From the NCBI GenBank assembly GCA_019916065.1, contig CM034234.1, forward strand, positions 16,197,520 to 16,261,519: DNA of 64,000 bases, written 5' to 3'. The position numbers and the translations under genes are program-made. This document shows, piece by piece, positions 1 to 11,687 of this stretch. The notes under the pieces were generated by a model. It had not been told where the DNA came from. It searched no databases and saw only the letters and a list, made by a program, of their open reading frames with translations. Source of the stretch: Vitellaria paradoxa. Lineage: Eukaryota > Streptophyta > Magnoliopsida > Ericales > Sapotaceae. Position 1 is the stretch's first letter. The number at the start of each line of letters is the position of its first letter.

Positions 1-1205
1 AAAATTGCCTCAAAAAATTAGAAGTGATATCTACACCGCCATTACCCGCCTAACCACAGTATAATTTGACGCAGGCTAGGAGGAACTCGAGTTTGAGTTC
101 AACCCGGTGAGTGAACTCGCGTCGGGGATTGACTCGGTTGACTTAACCACAACGTTTATGTTCTTCAACGCGAACTCATTGCCAACGAGTTGGTTGAACA
201 GCCCCGACTCAGTAAATGAGTTCTTCCTCTTGCGTTGGGTTGCGGCTCGGACTATCTCGGTCAGCATTGCGTTCGACAGCCGTTGAACTCCCCGAGTCCC
301 GCCCATTATCACCGCCGAGTTCACCGCTTGTCAGCAAGTGACTGAGTTTTAACCGAGTTGCTTTCCACACTTGCCGATTGTGGGGGCATCACTTGATAAA
401 TGAACTGACTCGGGACTCCGAGTCCTGACTGGGCCGAGTGGGTCACCAAGTATTAAAACTTCATTCACGTCCGCCAGCAATACGTGCTTGAAATTTCTTC
501 TCACTCGACCCAGTAGCATCGGATAACAAGCCCATCTTCTCAGACTCATTGGAACATCATCGTCAAAGAACCCAGCCAGCGAGTTCTCCGAGTCAAGCTC
601 GTCTGCAACGAAACTCACCACCGAGCCATAACTCAACCGAGTCAACTCAGCGCCACCTTCCTCGCCGCCATTGCTTCGTATTCGTCTCCCCCATATCGGT
701 TCTCCCAACTCTTTCACCTTCTCGCTCGATTTCACGAACTGGGTCAAATCAAAACTCACCGCTGAGTTCGTATCACTCGACCGAGTTCGACGAACGAGTT
801 CGGAGAAAGACTCGTTCTCTTCTAGGATTACAGTTTGGAAAGAAGATGAATGGGACTGAGAGGGGAAGATGAGGACGAGGTCTGATCTCGAGGCGAGAAC
901 AGAGCGATGAAAGAGTCTGAGAAACAAGCGAAGTTGTTGCTCTGTAATGGACTCCAACGCATGGCCCACAACGACATCGTTCATGGCGTTCGTGCCTCTA
1001 CTGTGCAGAGTTCCCATTCCTTGCAAAGCATGCGAAGGTGGTGGAGAGGGTGAATGGGTTTTTATGGGTTTGTGCAGACGTTGAGGATTTGTGGAAAGAT
1101 GTCGGCAGGAAGTGAAGCGATTGATGGCGGAGGCAGCGGCGGTGGCGGTGGTGGTCGATTTGAAATTGGAGAGAGTGAAGAGGAGGAGGGTGATGAAGAC
1201 GAGGA

Positions 1206-1688
1206 TGTAAGATTTAAAATAAATCTGTATATAAATTTAGGAATATCAAATTATACAATTATTAATGCGAAAGCGTACCTATTTGTTCCATCATTCTTGA
1301 AGTTAGTGGAAGTGATCTTCAAGTTCAAAATAAAACTTCAGCGGCTATAGATTTTTCTCTCTATACCCTAGGTCTATATGACAGATTTTCTATGGGCGTG
1401 TTCTGTCTGTCTAGGATAGAGAGAAGACCTACCCATATATTTATAGGAAAAACCCTAACCTCACTGAACCCTCCCATAAAAGGCCTACACTGGGCTCCTT
1501 AGGCCTACACTATTAACCGTTCAACCACATAATTAATACATCTGAAAGGTGCACAAAAGCTTAGTCCATATAAATCACTTTTTTATTGGGTCTTTCCTGT
1601 ATGTCTTGACTTTAAACTTGAATTCAACCCATTTTATTAGAAACAAAATTCAATTAATGTGCATGCTTAATGAAGGAAAACACTAACA
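1206..1688 (-). repeat. 3' LTR of the first Copia element
   Basis: This 483-bp repeat matches 5689-6162 along its whole length, with one about 9-bp indel at its left end and about 50 substitutions. In element orientation it starts TGTTAG and ends CTTACA. It directly follows the polypurine tract, so it is the 3' LTR of the minus-strand element. Confidence 0.92.
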
Positions 1689-3487
1689 TTCTCCCACTTG
1701 AGCAAACATTAATTGAAGTTATAATTTAAAATATTTTAACAAAATGACTCTTAGGTTGAAACTATAAAATCCGTATGTGGCCACATTTAAAAAAAACAAG
1801 TAAAGTCAAGAGATAACACTTAAAACAATCCTGTCTAATAAGGTAACCAATATCAAACCATGATTGTCATTACATTAATAATCAATGTAAGACTACTTAT
1901 GATCACAAATATCAATTTCCTCATTAATATGAATCATATGTGGTAGTGTGGTGGGAAATAGCACTCCTTAAGTGATCTCATAAATGTGTTACTCCTCTAT
2001 CAGTCTTCAAATTCTCTTTAACTATATACACTTATTCATTAAGTAAGAGAATTTCAATAGTTTCCAATGAAACTAATATGTCTTGCATGTATAACTCAAG
2101 AAAACTTTACGGTGCAAAACAAAACATATTCTCGAATGCTCAAGTACACTAAACTTGAGACTTTTCTTTAAATTTGTATCATGAATATATATGCATCTAT
2201 ATAAGACATATAAAATATCAAAAAAATATATATCCATGCATAAATAGTATCAAAAATAAAATAACCGATAACCATTTATAAATTTTAATGGCCATGAACA
2301 AATTGAAAGGTATCACATACAATAACAATCACATAATGTAAAGAAAAACAACTCCCACTAACCAAGTATATCAAGAGACTTAATTACTCCAATGTTTGAA
2401 ACATGATTATTAAAAATAACAGGTCGAAGTCCTTTGGTTAATGGATTCGCCATCATCTGTTTTGTATTAATGTGCTCAATGATGATATCACCATTCTTTC
2501 TAAGTGATTGATATGCTCTTTCTAAGAAAACCCTAGTATATCACGAGATCTATTACGAATAATCTTAATGCCCAAAGCAATGAGGCCTTTCCTAAATCTT
2601 TTATATCAATAGTATTAGATAATAGTGGCTTAGTATCTCTCAAGAGACCTAAATCCATACTAACTAGAAGGGTATCATCACATAAAGAAAAAATGAAAAT
2701 AAATTTTCTCCAACTGACCTAGGGTGTATGCGCTAAGCAACCTTATTTTCACAGAACTTATAGAAGAGACAATCTCATTTTTAAGTAACATTAGTGCGAG
2801 GCTTGTTTCAACCTATGAATAAACTTTATCAACTTACACACCATGTGCTTCTTATCACCTAGGTTGCACCAAATAAATTTCCTAATTTAGGTCACTATTC
2901 AAAAATATTGACACCCAAATGCTACATAAGGACTCAAAATAACACTAGTATAGGTCACTAGATCAACCATAGGATCTGCATTATAATCATTTTCACCGAG
3001 ATACATAGATAACTCATTTTGACGAATTTTCTCACAGATATATATAGAATGGGATTAGGAGCACCAATAGAAATAAGATCAAGTACAACAAGATCATGAC
3101 CATTAATAGAAATGATATCATAAATCATCAACTAATAATCATCTCCTCCATATGTGTAAACAAAACAAAGGTCTAGATTTTGAACAATGAAATAGGCATT
3201 ATCACATTGCTCCTATCTTCATCAATCTGCTATAAAAAGTCTAAATTAGCAGTATCAAGCTTTGAATATTTCTTTAGAAATATGACCTACTTTTTTATGC
3301 TATAAAAAAAAATTATCTCAAACTTTATGTCTTTTGGACATACTATTATCATCATTAAAATTAAACGTACTCAAAATTTGCACTAGACTTATCTAAAGTA
3401 GATCACTACGCAAAACGCCACGCTTAATAATTTGAAGATTTTAAAATAATAATTAGCGTAAACTTAATCAAGTATAAACTATAAGAG

Positions 3488-4560
3488 ATGACTCGATGCA
3501 TCATTGTCATCTTCTCTTTGAGCAGAGAATGCAATATGCTATGAGGTCCCTTCAGTAAACCACCAATGAGAATACCCAAATTTGAAAAATTAATCTTCTT
3601 TGGACAGAAAGACCTTTCTCACCCAAATATTCTCTGATCAGTCACTGAATTTTAACCATGTCATTAATACATACAACAATCCCCTTTGGACAGATTATTA
3701 TATGTACTAATACAATGGCTCGTCATGTACAAATATGCAAGAAATATCAAAAATCAACGAGCTTACCCCTTTGGGCAGTAATGCTAATATCAACTTAACA
3801 TTTCTCATCATGACATAATTATACTTAAGTTGTCTATGATTGTAGTATTATTTTATGGCAAAAAAAAAAATTATGTGCTTTAAAAAAATGAGAAAATTAT
3901 GTAAACAAGCAATTTGGGGCCATTAAGTAGCTCAATTAAAAGTTCAATATTATTAAAACCAGTGAGAGTATATATTACTATTAAATTTAAAATATCAAAA
4001 AATAGGTTACCAAAAAAAATTTGCTACCACTTCTTAAAATTGGAATCATTCAGTAGCATAATAATTGTATTGCTATTAATAACTTTAAACGAAATTATAC
4101 ATGCGAACACAAGAGGCAACAAATTAGCATAATATGGGCAATAAACAATTCTTATGTGCTTTAAACTTAATTAAGTATAATATTAATAATAATAAAGGTA
4201 CCTCGGTGCATCATTGCCCCATCCCCTTTGGGCAGAGAGCGCAACATGCTATGAGATTCCTCACGGTTAACTACAATGAAAATACTCAAATATTTAAAAA
4301 GATTAGTTCCCTTTAGGCATACCAATCTCTTAAAAATAAATATTTTCAAGTCAGTCACCAAAAATTATCCGTGTCATTAAAACATGCAATTACCCCATTT
4401 GGGCAGGTGATTACATGTAATAATACAATAGATACTGTCATATTTTACATATCAATAGATGTACTCTTTTGGGTAGTAGCACCTATATCAACCTACAAAT
4501 CCTTAATATGACATTCTTTTGTTTAAATTGCCCTTTGTTATTTTCAATATTTTTTTTTGT
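3488..4560. repeat. Diverged direct repeat inside the Copia internal region
   Basis: Two copies about 710 bp apart (about 3488-3860 and 4197-4560) share the same order of blocks. These include a CATGCTATGAG-like block, a GTCATTAA..ACATGCAAT block and an 'ATATCAAC..' block, each next to the recurring word CCCCTTTGGGCAG or a variant (near 3515, 3595, 3685, 3770, 4210, 4308, 4394, 4467). The region lies between the primer-binding site and any recognisable pol remnant, so it belongs to the element's leader or gag side. I know no function for it. Confidence 0.6.
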
Positions 4561-4937
4561 ATCAAAAAAAATATGTTCGCAATCACATTTTTATAGGTAT
4601 TTAAATACCCAAATTTACCCAATGGGAGGTACACTATTCTAGAATGTTCGTAAATTTTAAAATATGTTATTCATAAAAAATAAAAAAAATCTGCGTAACT
4701 GTCAAGAATTTACAAAAATTACCGAGAAGTGTAGGTTGCTAGCATTCGGCACTTCTCGCGGTCACTAGTCCTCACTAGTGCCCATTTTTTTTTTTTTAAT
4801 TCCGTATATATATATGTATAATATATACATAATATGTATAATAACAGAAAAGGACAAAACCGTGTGATATATGCACGCACGTCCAGCTATCTGTGAATGA
4901 TACATTCAACTTTTCAACCTTTTTTTTTTATTTATTC

Positions 4938-4969
<32 letters not shown>

Positions 4970-5688
4970 ATCCGAAAAAGATGAAACCAGCAAGCTGTGA
5001 GGTTCCAAATCATATGGAAACCAGATTGTTAAGTGTGTAAGAGGACAAGACAAAAAAATCAACTTTCCCTTTTTTTTATATATCCCCCGTACATATATAA
5101 TATGTAATATATATATATGTCTAACCGTAAAAAAAGAAATTAAAACAGAGTATCCGTTTGCTCTTATGCATACACACAGCCGCGATATACAGATGTGTTT
5201 GGTTAAAAAAAAAAATTAGTAAAAAAGTATAGTAAAAATATAAAAATTTAATGTAAAAGTGATATATGACAAAATTAAATTAAAAAAAATATAAATTTTT
5301 TGTAACTTTTGATAAATTTTGATATTTAATTGTAAACCAAACAGTCCCATATATATATATACACACAATTTTTAATTACTCGCATTTAATTCACAGACTG
5401 CAATTTCCTAACAGGAATAAAATAATCTAATAAAACATTGAAACGCAATCAGACGAGAAAGAGAATATATATATATATATTTTTTTTTTAAATCACAAAA
5501 TTTTAAATTAGTATACCTCCTTTTACGATCAGTTTTCGAGAAGAACAAAAGCCTTTTGTCTCCAAAAAAAAATTATTATTTTTCCAGATCAATTATTCAA
5601 TATCTTGGATTTAAATTTGAAAATCAAAAATATAAATAAATTGATGATTCTGAGTCCCTAATCCATATACAGTTGCTCTGATACCATA

Positions 5689-6162
5689 TGTAATAAATCT
5701 GTATATGAATTTATGAATATCAAATTATACAATTACTAATACAAAAACGTATCTATTTGTTCCATTATTCTTGAAGTGAACGGAAGTGATTTTCAAGTTC
5801 AAAATAAAACTTCAATGGCTATAGATCTTCTTTTCTATGCCCTAGGTCTGTATGACGGATTTTCTATGGGACGTGTTCTGTCTGTCTAGGATAGAGAGAG
5901 GACTTAACCATATATTTATAGGGAAAATCCTAATCTTACTGGACCCTCCCATAAAAAGCCTACAGTGAGTTCCTTAGGCTCACACTATTAATCGTCCAAC
6001 CACATAATTAATACATCTGAAAGGTGCACAAAATCTCAGTCCATATAAATCACTTTTTTATTGGGCATTTTCTGTGTATATTAACTTTAAACTTGAATTC
6101 AACCCATTTTATTAAAAACAAAATTCAATTAATGTGCATGCTCAATCAAATAAACATTAACA
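5689..6162 (-). repeat. 5' LTR of the first Copia element
   Basis: This 474-bp repeat is the partner of 1206-1688. The primer-binding site at 5675-5686 is two bases from its inner edge, which makes it the 5' LTR of a minus-strand element. The outer edge TTAACA is followed by the GAGGA target duplication and then by membrane-protein coding sequence. Confidence 0.92.
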
Positions 6163-7119
6163 GAGGATGGCACAGATGGAGATGGTGGATTGGGCTCTGG
6201 GGAGGAGTTGGTGGTTGGAGGAGGTAATTCGTCTGATCAGTGGACTGTTCATTCGGCGTTTGGAGGTAGATGAAGATGGTGACGGTGACGGTGATGGTGA
6301 TGGTGATGAAGAGAACATATTGTTGTTCGTCTTCTTCTTCTTGTTGCTGACATTACTGTGTTTTTCATCTTGGGGGAAGAAGACTACGAGGAAACCCATA
6401 TCCCAGCCTTCATTGCTGCTCTTGCCTTTTGCGGTCAACGCCATCTCTCTGTTTAGATTTCTTTCTTTAAGTACCTCTCTGGCTCTTCTCTCCCCACCTC
6501 TCTATTTTTGCATCTCTCTGTCTCTCTTTCCTCCATGGGTTAATCGCTCAAGCAAAGGCCATTTGAGCTCAAAGTTTACTTTCCCACGTTCAAAAAAGTG
6601 AAAATAAATAAACAAATAAGGCTATTCTATTGAAACATAAATAATATTTATGGGTGTCACTACTAGTAATTTTACTTTTCTTTTTCCGCAACCTAGTTAA
6701 ATTTTTTTTTATTTTAGAATAAAAATACTCTAATATAAAATACTTTATTTACTCTCTATTTTTATTATATATATCACACGCTCTAAAAAAATTATACATA
6801 AAATTTCAATAAAAATTTATATCGACAACGACTTGCTAAAAAAAATCAAATAAATTTCATAATTACTTACTGAAACAAATTTTTGACAAATAAATGAAAT
6901 ATTTCAGTAACTAATTACTGAATAAATTAAAAATTTTTCAACAAATATTTATTAAAAAAATTCAACAATTTTACTAATAAGTTACTGAAAATATTTAGTA
7001 ATTTATGAATATTTTTAAAACTTTAAGTGTAATTTGTGAATTATGTAAAGAAATTATTAAATTATTTAAAAAAATGAAGTGGAAAAAAATAAGACTACAA
7101 ATAGTTGCGCCAATATTTA

Positions 7120-7276
7120 GGTCCTGTTTGGCCACACTAAATTTCACAAAAATTTATTAATTTTAATTAATTTTTATATTTTTCTCCAATCAAAATCTTC
7201 CATCTATTACTTTTATGTCACATCTTTTCATTTTTATTATATTTTTTCTTTCACTTTTTATCTACCAAACACCCCC
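7120..7276. mobile_element. MITE-like insertion, copy 1 only
   Basis: 157 bp present here and absent at the matching place in copy 2 (near 54255, where the flanks join directly). Imperfect terminal inverted repeats read GGTCCTGTTTGG and, from the other end, GGGGGTGTTTGG. The apparent target duplication is TA. It is non-coding. The family is probably Stowaway- or Tourist-like and is not resolved. Confidence 0.75.
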
Positions 7277-9164
7277 TATTGCCAACGCACTGTATTATTC
7301 AGATAATAAATCTTAATGAAAATTTCAAATGGTGTATTACTTTTTACTTTAAAAAAAAAAAAAGGCGAAGAAGAATTCTGTCCTTTCTCTTTTGCGAAAG
7401 GCTAAAAAAGACTGGCAATGAGGTGGCATCATGATATTATCCCCGAAATTACTACAGTCACAATTGTACCATTGAGGAGAGGAATGTCCATTTGTTGCTT
7501 GCGAGACACTGGGTGGTCGCTTCGTACGAGGCATCAAAGGGACAGGTAAGGTGTAAAATTTTTAAACTTTCTTTCAACTCGTCCATTTTAGGGTACGTTT
7601 GGTATATAAAAGTTTGGTAAAATTTTTAAAAATTTTTATTATATTTTTACATATTCATACTTCTTAAAGTTAAAAAAAAATTCAATACTTTTCAAAAAAA
7701 AGTCGATAATTAGAATTCAATTAATTAAATAACAAAAATTTTTTTGCCACTCTCACTATGAACTCCCAAACTATTGAATAACATCCACTTTAACTTTTTT
7801 TATGGGGTCGTAAAAATCATTCCAACAAATTGTAGCAACCATTCCGATAGATTTGTGCGGCAAACTTCTGTCTAAATGGTTTTTACAATTCATTTGAACG
7901 AATTGTAATACAAAAAAATCATGACTACCCAAAATTTTAAATCCGTCCAAACGAAAATCCAATCTATTGGAATCGAATCTTACTGTTAATTTTCAAAAAA
8001 CGCAACTTGAGATATGTGTACCAAACATAAAAAATTTTTCTTAATTATATTTTATCTCATTTTATCTAATTATTTTATTACTTCAAACACACTCTTAATC
8101 TAGTAGCTAATAAGATCAATGTTATTGAGCTAACATTAAAATTGATGTTAATCTCCCCTCTTTTCAATACTGTAAAGCTCATGGGAAAGAAAGGAAAACA
8201 AAATTTTAATTTATACAAAATAAATTACAAATTTACTAAACAGTAATGTTCTTTTTAATCAACCGATTTAGTATAATAAATTAAAGAAAATAATAAGGTG
8301 GACTATAAATGTTTAAATTTTAACATGAAAATCCCATCATGAATTTATATGGTGTACACGTTTATAAACAATGTTATACAAAGTAAACATTAGAGGTTGA
8401 GTGAAGTTTTAAAATTCTTAAATTTTTATTTTAGCAATACTTTTTTTTCTTCTTCCAATATATCCTTAAACTCCTTATAACGACGTATCTACAATTTTAA
8501 TAATATTAAAAAGTAAAATTTTATAACTATCATGATGTAATTAAGTAATTCACTATTTATATATTTTTTTTTTACTTTTTTTTTAAATATTCTTTAACTA
8601 TTCACTACTTTTGTAACAATTTGACTTTCTTTAAATATTTAGTAATTAGTTATTATTTACTTTAATAACTTTAACCGTTTGTTTTTTACTATTTGAGTCA
8701 CTTTTATTATTTTTATAATTTTATTTTAATTAAAATAAATTTTATTAAAAATCACAAAAATATGTACTAACTAAAATAAAATTTTAATAAAAAACACACA
8801 AAATATGTGCCAACTTCTAGTGTTTATATATAAAAAATATCAAAATTATTTTGAATTTTGATCTATTAAAAGTATAACAATAATTAATTTCATTTAATTT
8901 GTTGCGAAAAATTAATAAGGTGATATTGTATAATAACTATGCATGTATCTTGATGGATAGATTGCAAAGTGTCGGCGGCATGGATAGGCATATAAATATT
9001 TGGCGTTAAGAAACATGTGTGTGTGTATATATATATATATATATCGATTGGTGGAGCATCAGACTGCATGAACTATCGAGGAAAAATGAATGGCTTTTAT
9101 TTTATCTTATTTTATTTTAATAATTGGAAAAAGGGTTTTACATAGAAGCGAAGATTTTATACTA

Positions 9165-9319
9165 GGGGTGTTTGTAAGTTTAAACAAGTTAAAAAAACTC
9201 AACTTTTGAGGTTGATGTAATATAAAAATGATAAGTGACAAATTTTGATTGGAGGAATTTAAAAATTTTTGAAATTTTTTAAATTTTTTTGAGCTTCTTT
9301 TTTTTCTTCCAAACCGGCT
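9165..9319. mobile_element. MITE-like insertion, copy 1 only
   Basis: 155 bp absent from copy 2, where the sequence runs straight from the left to the right flank near 56120. The imperfect inverted ends are GGGGTGTTTG and AGCCGGTTTG, flanked by CTA on both sides (9162-9164, 9320-9322). It is non-coding. A 3-bp duplication fits PIF/Harbinger-type elements. Confidence 0.65.
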
Positions 9320-11234
9320 CTAATTTACGTGGAGTCCTTTAATTTGTAGTTATGAATCCTGACTTCACACGGAGACTGTGCTTTCTCATAAATGAAGCTG
9401 TGTGTGTGTGGGGGGGTGTGTGTGTGTGTGTTCTACAGACACTTGCAGTAAGTCGATGTTTCAATTTGACCGTGGTATGAAGCTGGTTGAATGATAATGA
9501 ATTTAAATATAATCTTACAACTATCGACATATTTGTTTTAGGAATAACGAATGGTAATTTTATTAGAATAATTTCTACTTTTCATTACATCAATTTGAAT
9601 AAGGGGTAACAATTATTTTAGGGGTAATAATTACTTTCATATGAAAAATTTTTTTACTTTTTCTCATTATTTTGTAAAATATTTATTTAAATCCCAATAA
9701 ACCCTCGAAAACATTCTCTCAAACTTGATTGTTCATCTTAAAAAATACTTTATTAAAATTAATAATTTATTTAAATAACATAAAGTTCATTGTTTTATTA
9801 AATTATTTTATTAAAATAAAAATAATTTTGTTGAAACAATAATTCACTATTAGAATTAATTATTATTAAAATATTAATCTATAACAAAATTATTTTAACT
9901 AAACTTATTTACACTCTACAAATGAATTCTTATACTCTACTTTATTCTTTTATTAAATAAATTACACAATTACTCTCATTTTTGTAGAAGGATATTTATA
10001 ACGTTAAAATTATACAACATATCTTATTAAAAGAACGAAGATAGTTATGTAATTTTATTTAATAAAAAGTAAACTACAAGAATATATTTGTATAGCACAA
10101 ATTAACGCACTCAATTATTTTTTATAATTAATATTTATTTAAGATTATATATTTTTATAACATACTTTAATTAAAGCTAATTATTATTAAAATAATAATT
10201 ATTATGATGATTTATTTTACTAAAATATTTTATTAAAATTAAATGTAAACTTTTATCCTTTAGTCAATTTACTCTCATTCCAAATATAATTAAGCTTTAC
10301 CTTTTCAAAATTTTTAATATTCCAAACATAATATAATTATTACTAATATTTACTCTCTCATTCTAAAACATAAGTATTATGAATTTATAATCCCAGTAAT
10401 CATCATTAACAGAGTAACAATTGTCTCCGTAATCTTTTATTTTCAAAAATTTTCATCCCATGGAAAACATTTCTAATATGTGTTGTTATAAATATAATAC
10501 GGATAAATATAATTAAAAAATTAATTACAAATTTTTCAAAACCAATGGGGTCTAATCAAATCTACAAATGTTTTTCATAGTTGAGGGCACTTGAAAAATT
10601 AAAACGCCCAATACCATATCTAGTTAAGGGGTTAATGAGTTTTTTACTTTGTGATATTTTTAATATGATATGAAGCTCTACTTAGTCAATAGTAATATCA
10701 AGTCGTCATATTTTGTCAGTTTAATGTTTTGTAGATAATTATAAATTGAGTTGTATCAATATATAGTTAGACATGAACATATATTTATGTCTATATCTAA
10801 AATTTCGACGCTAGAATAATTGTTTTGGTGATGATCATAGACAACTTGAAAAAAAAAATAATAAGACATAATTACATTTTTATGCTCATTTATTTAATTT
10901 TTTTTAAATACCCTTTAAATCTAGCTAAAGCATTAACAAAAATACATGCGCATCCATGCTTTGGGCGTGCATGTGAGTTACTTAGTTTTGTGATATGCTG
11001 TCACGCTCCAAGTGTTTTGAGAATGTTTGTATAATAATAATATATCCAAACGAGTAACCGAAAATGCCTGGAAGAGTGTCAAAATGAAAGCATAATTTTT
11101 TTTTTTTTTTGGGTTCATTTTCCAATTTTTTTAAGCTAAAATGATGCAAGAAATATTGGAAAACTAGGGTGTATTTTGAATGGCAAAAAATTAGTAAAAA
11201 TTAATAAAAATTATATTCCGTAATTCAAGCAGTG

Positions 11235-11237
11235 AGA
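11235..11237. other. Deletion junction in copy 1
   Basis: Copy 2 carries 3055 bp (58635-61689) that are missing here. Both ends share the 3-bp word AGA, which occurs once at the junction. To the left is the left half of a MITE-like repeat that is whole in copy 2 (about 58563-58702). To the right is LINE sequence cut off mid-frame. Both neighbours are truncated exactly at this point, so copy 1 lost the DNA and copy 2 did not gain it. Confidence 0.8.
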
Positions 11238-11545
11238 AGTCTCTCAGCAATTTCTCGACCCCTCCTCGCAGCTGAAATGGGAAAGATAGATGAGAAGTAC
11301 ATTGGCAAGCTTGACAATGTGCTATTGATTAAGGTGACCCTAGCCCCTTTGAAAAAATAGCATCTCTTCCAACCCACTAGCCATCTCTAGAAGTTTCTAA
11401 TCACTCCATCCCCTAGTTTTAGAAGGAGCACCCAATGGCATCCCACATAATGAGTTGGCAGGAATCCCACAAATTACATGAGTTAAGTAACACTAAAATC
11501 AAACCCCAGACTCAGCCAAATTCCACATGGTAATTTGCAACAAAA
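11238..11545 (-). mobile_element. LINE reverse-transcriptase remnant, copy 1
   Basis: Matches 61690-61995 of copy 2. Read on the minus strand in mixed frames it gives pieces typical of the C-terminal side of plant L1-type ORF2 (MPLGAS, GWKRR-like, FSKG, LSSLPMY-like). There is no open frame. Its downstream part was removed by the deletion at 11235-11237. It lies just beyond the CAS stop codon and may overlap the CAS 3' UTR. Confidence 0.6.
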
Positions 11546-11687
11546 ATTAGAGCTTTCTCATCTATTTATTTGCTTCAGTCAGTTAATGGAGATTTCAAGT
11601 TACTCACAATAGTTTCATAGTAAATTACAGTACCAAAACACAACATTATAAAGCAGACAAGAAAAACATACCATGGTGGATTCTTTC

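Larger units (their letters stand above)
1206..6162 (-). mobile_element. Ty1/copia LTR retrotransposon, decayed, minus strand
   Basis: Complete structure with terminal repeats at 1206-1688 and 5689-6162, both TG...CA, and GAGGA target duplications at 1201-1205 and 6163-6167. Orientation is minus. Next to the right LTR lies the reverse complement of TGGTATCAGAGC (5675-5686), the initiator-tRNA-Met primer-binding site usual in plant Copia elements. Next to the left LTR lies a purine-rich tract (1689-1703; AAGTGGGAGAA on the minus strand). Almost no open frame is left. Read on the minus strand, about 2340-2460 still gives MMANPLTKGL followed by a short tail, which is the C-terminal end of a Copia RNase H. 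By hand the two LTRs differ at roughly 12% of positions, mostly transitions, so the insertion is old. It landed in copy 1 only. Confidence 0.93.
1..6444 (-). pseudogene. Membrane-protein gene, copy 1, split by a Copia element
   Basis: Broken paralogue of the intact gene at 51780-53291. Its 5' end (6163-6444, start Met at 6444) gives the conserved N-terminus beginning MALTAKGKSSNEGW, up to the start of the transmembrane segment. The rest lies at 1-1205. A Copia element (1206-6162) sits between the two pieces, flanked by the 5-bp duplication GAGGA. Two further lesions are visible against copy 2: a 2-bp loss near 360 (GAGTTGCTTTCC against GAGTTTTCCTTTCC), which ends the long frame, and a 1-bp loss near 326. 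The 3' end of the gene lies outside the window. Coding identity to copy 2 is high by eye. It cannot make a full-length product. Seen directly: homology, insertion, frameshifts. Inferred: non-function. Confidence 0.92.
6445..11234. other. AT-rich intergenic stretch, copy 1
   Basis: This is the spacer between the membrane-protein start and the CAS 3' side. It aligns with 53292-58634 of copy 2 at roughly 93% by eye. It holds two MITE-like insertions absent from copy 2 (7120-7276, 9165-9319), GT/TA microsatellites near 9018-9044 and 9399-9430, and one unit of a repeat near 6838-7090 that is doubled in copy 2. I see no credible coding region. Confidence 0.7.

Noticed and set aside
549..872. 107-residue plus-strand frame (also at 52343-52696)
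   Set aside because: Antisense shadow of the membrane-protein gene, present in both copies for that reason only.
3914..4132. Small ORFs inside the first Copia
   Set aside because: No similarity to gag or pol in that orientation; the element runs on the minus strand and is full of stops.
6167..6601. 144-residue plus-strand frame
   Set aside because: Antisense shadow of the membrane-protein N-terminus and its upstream region.
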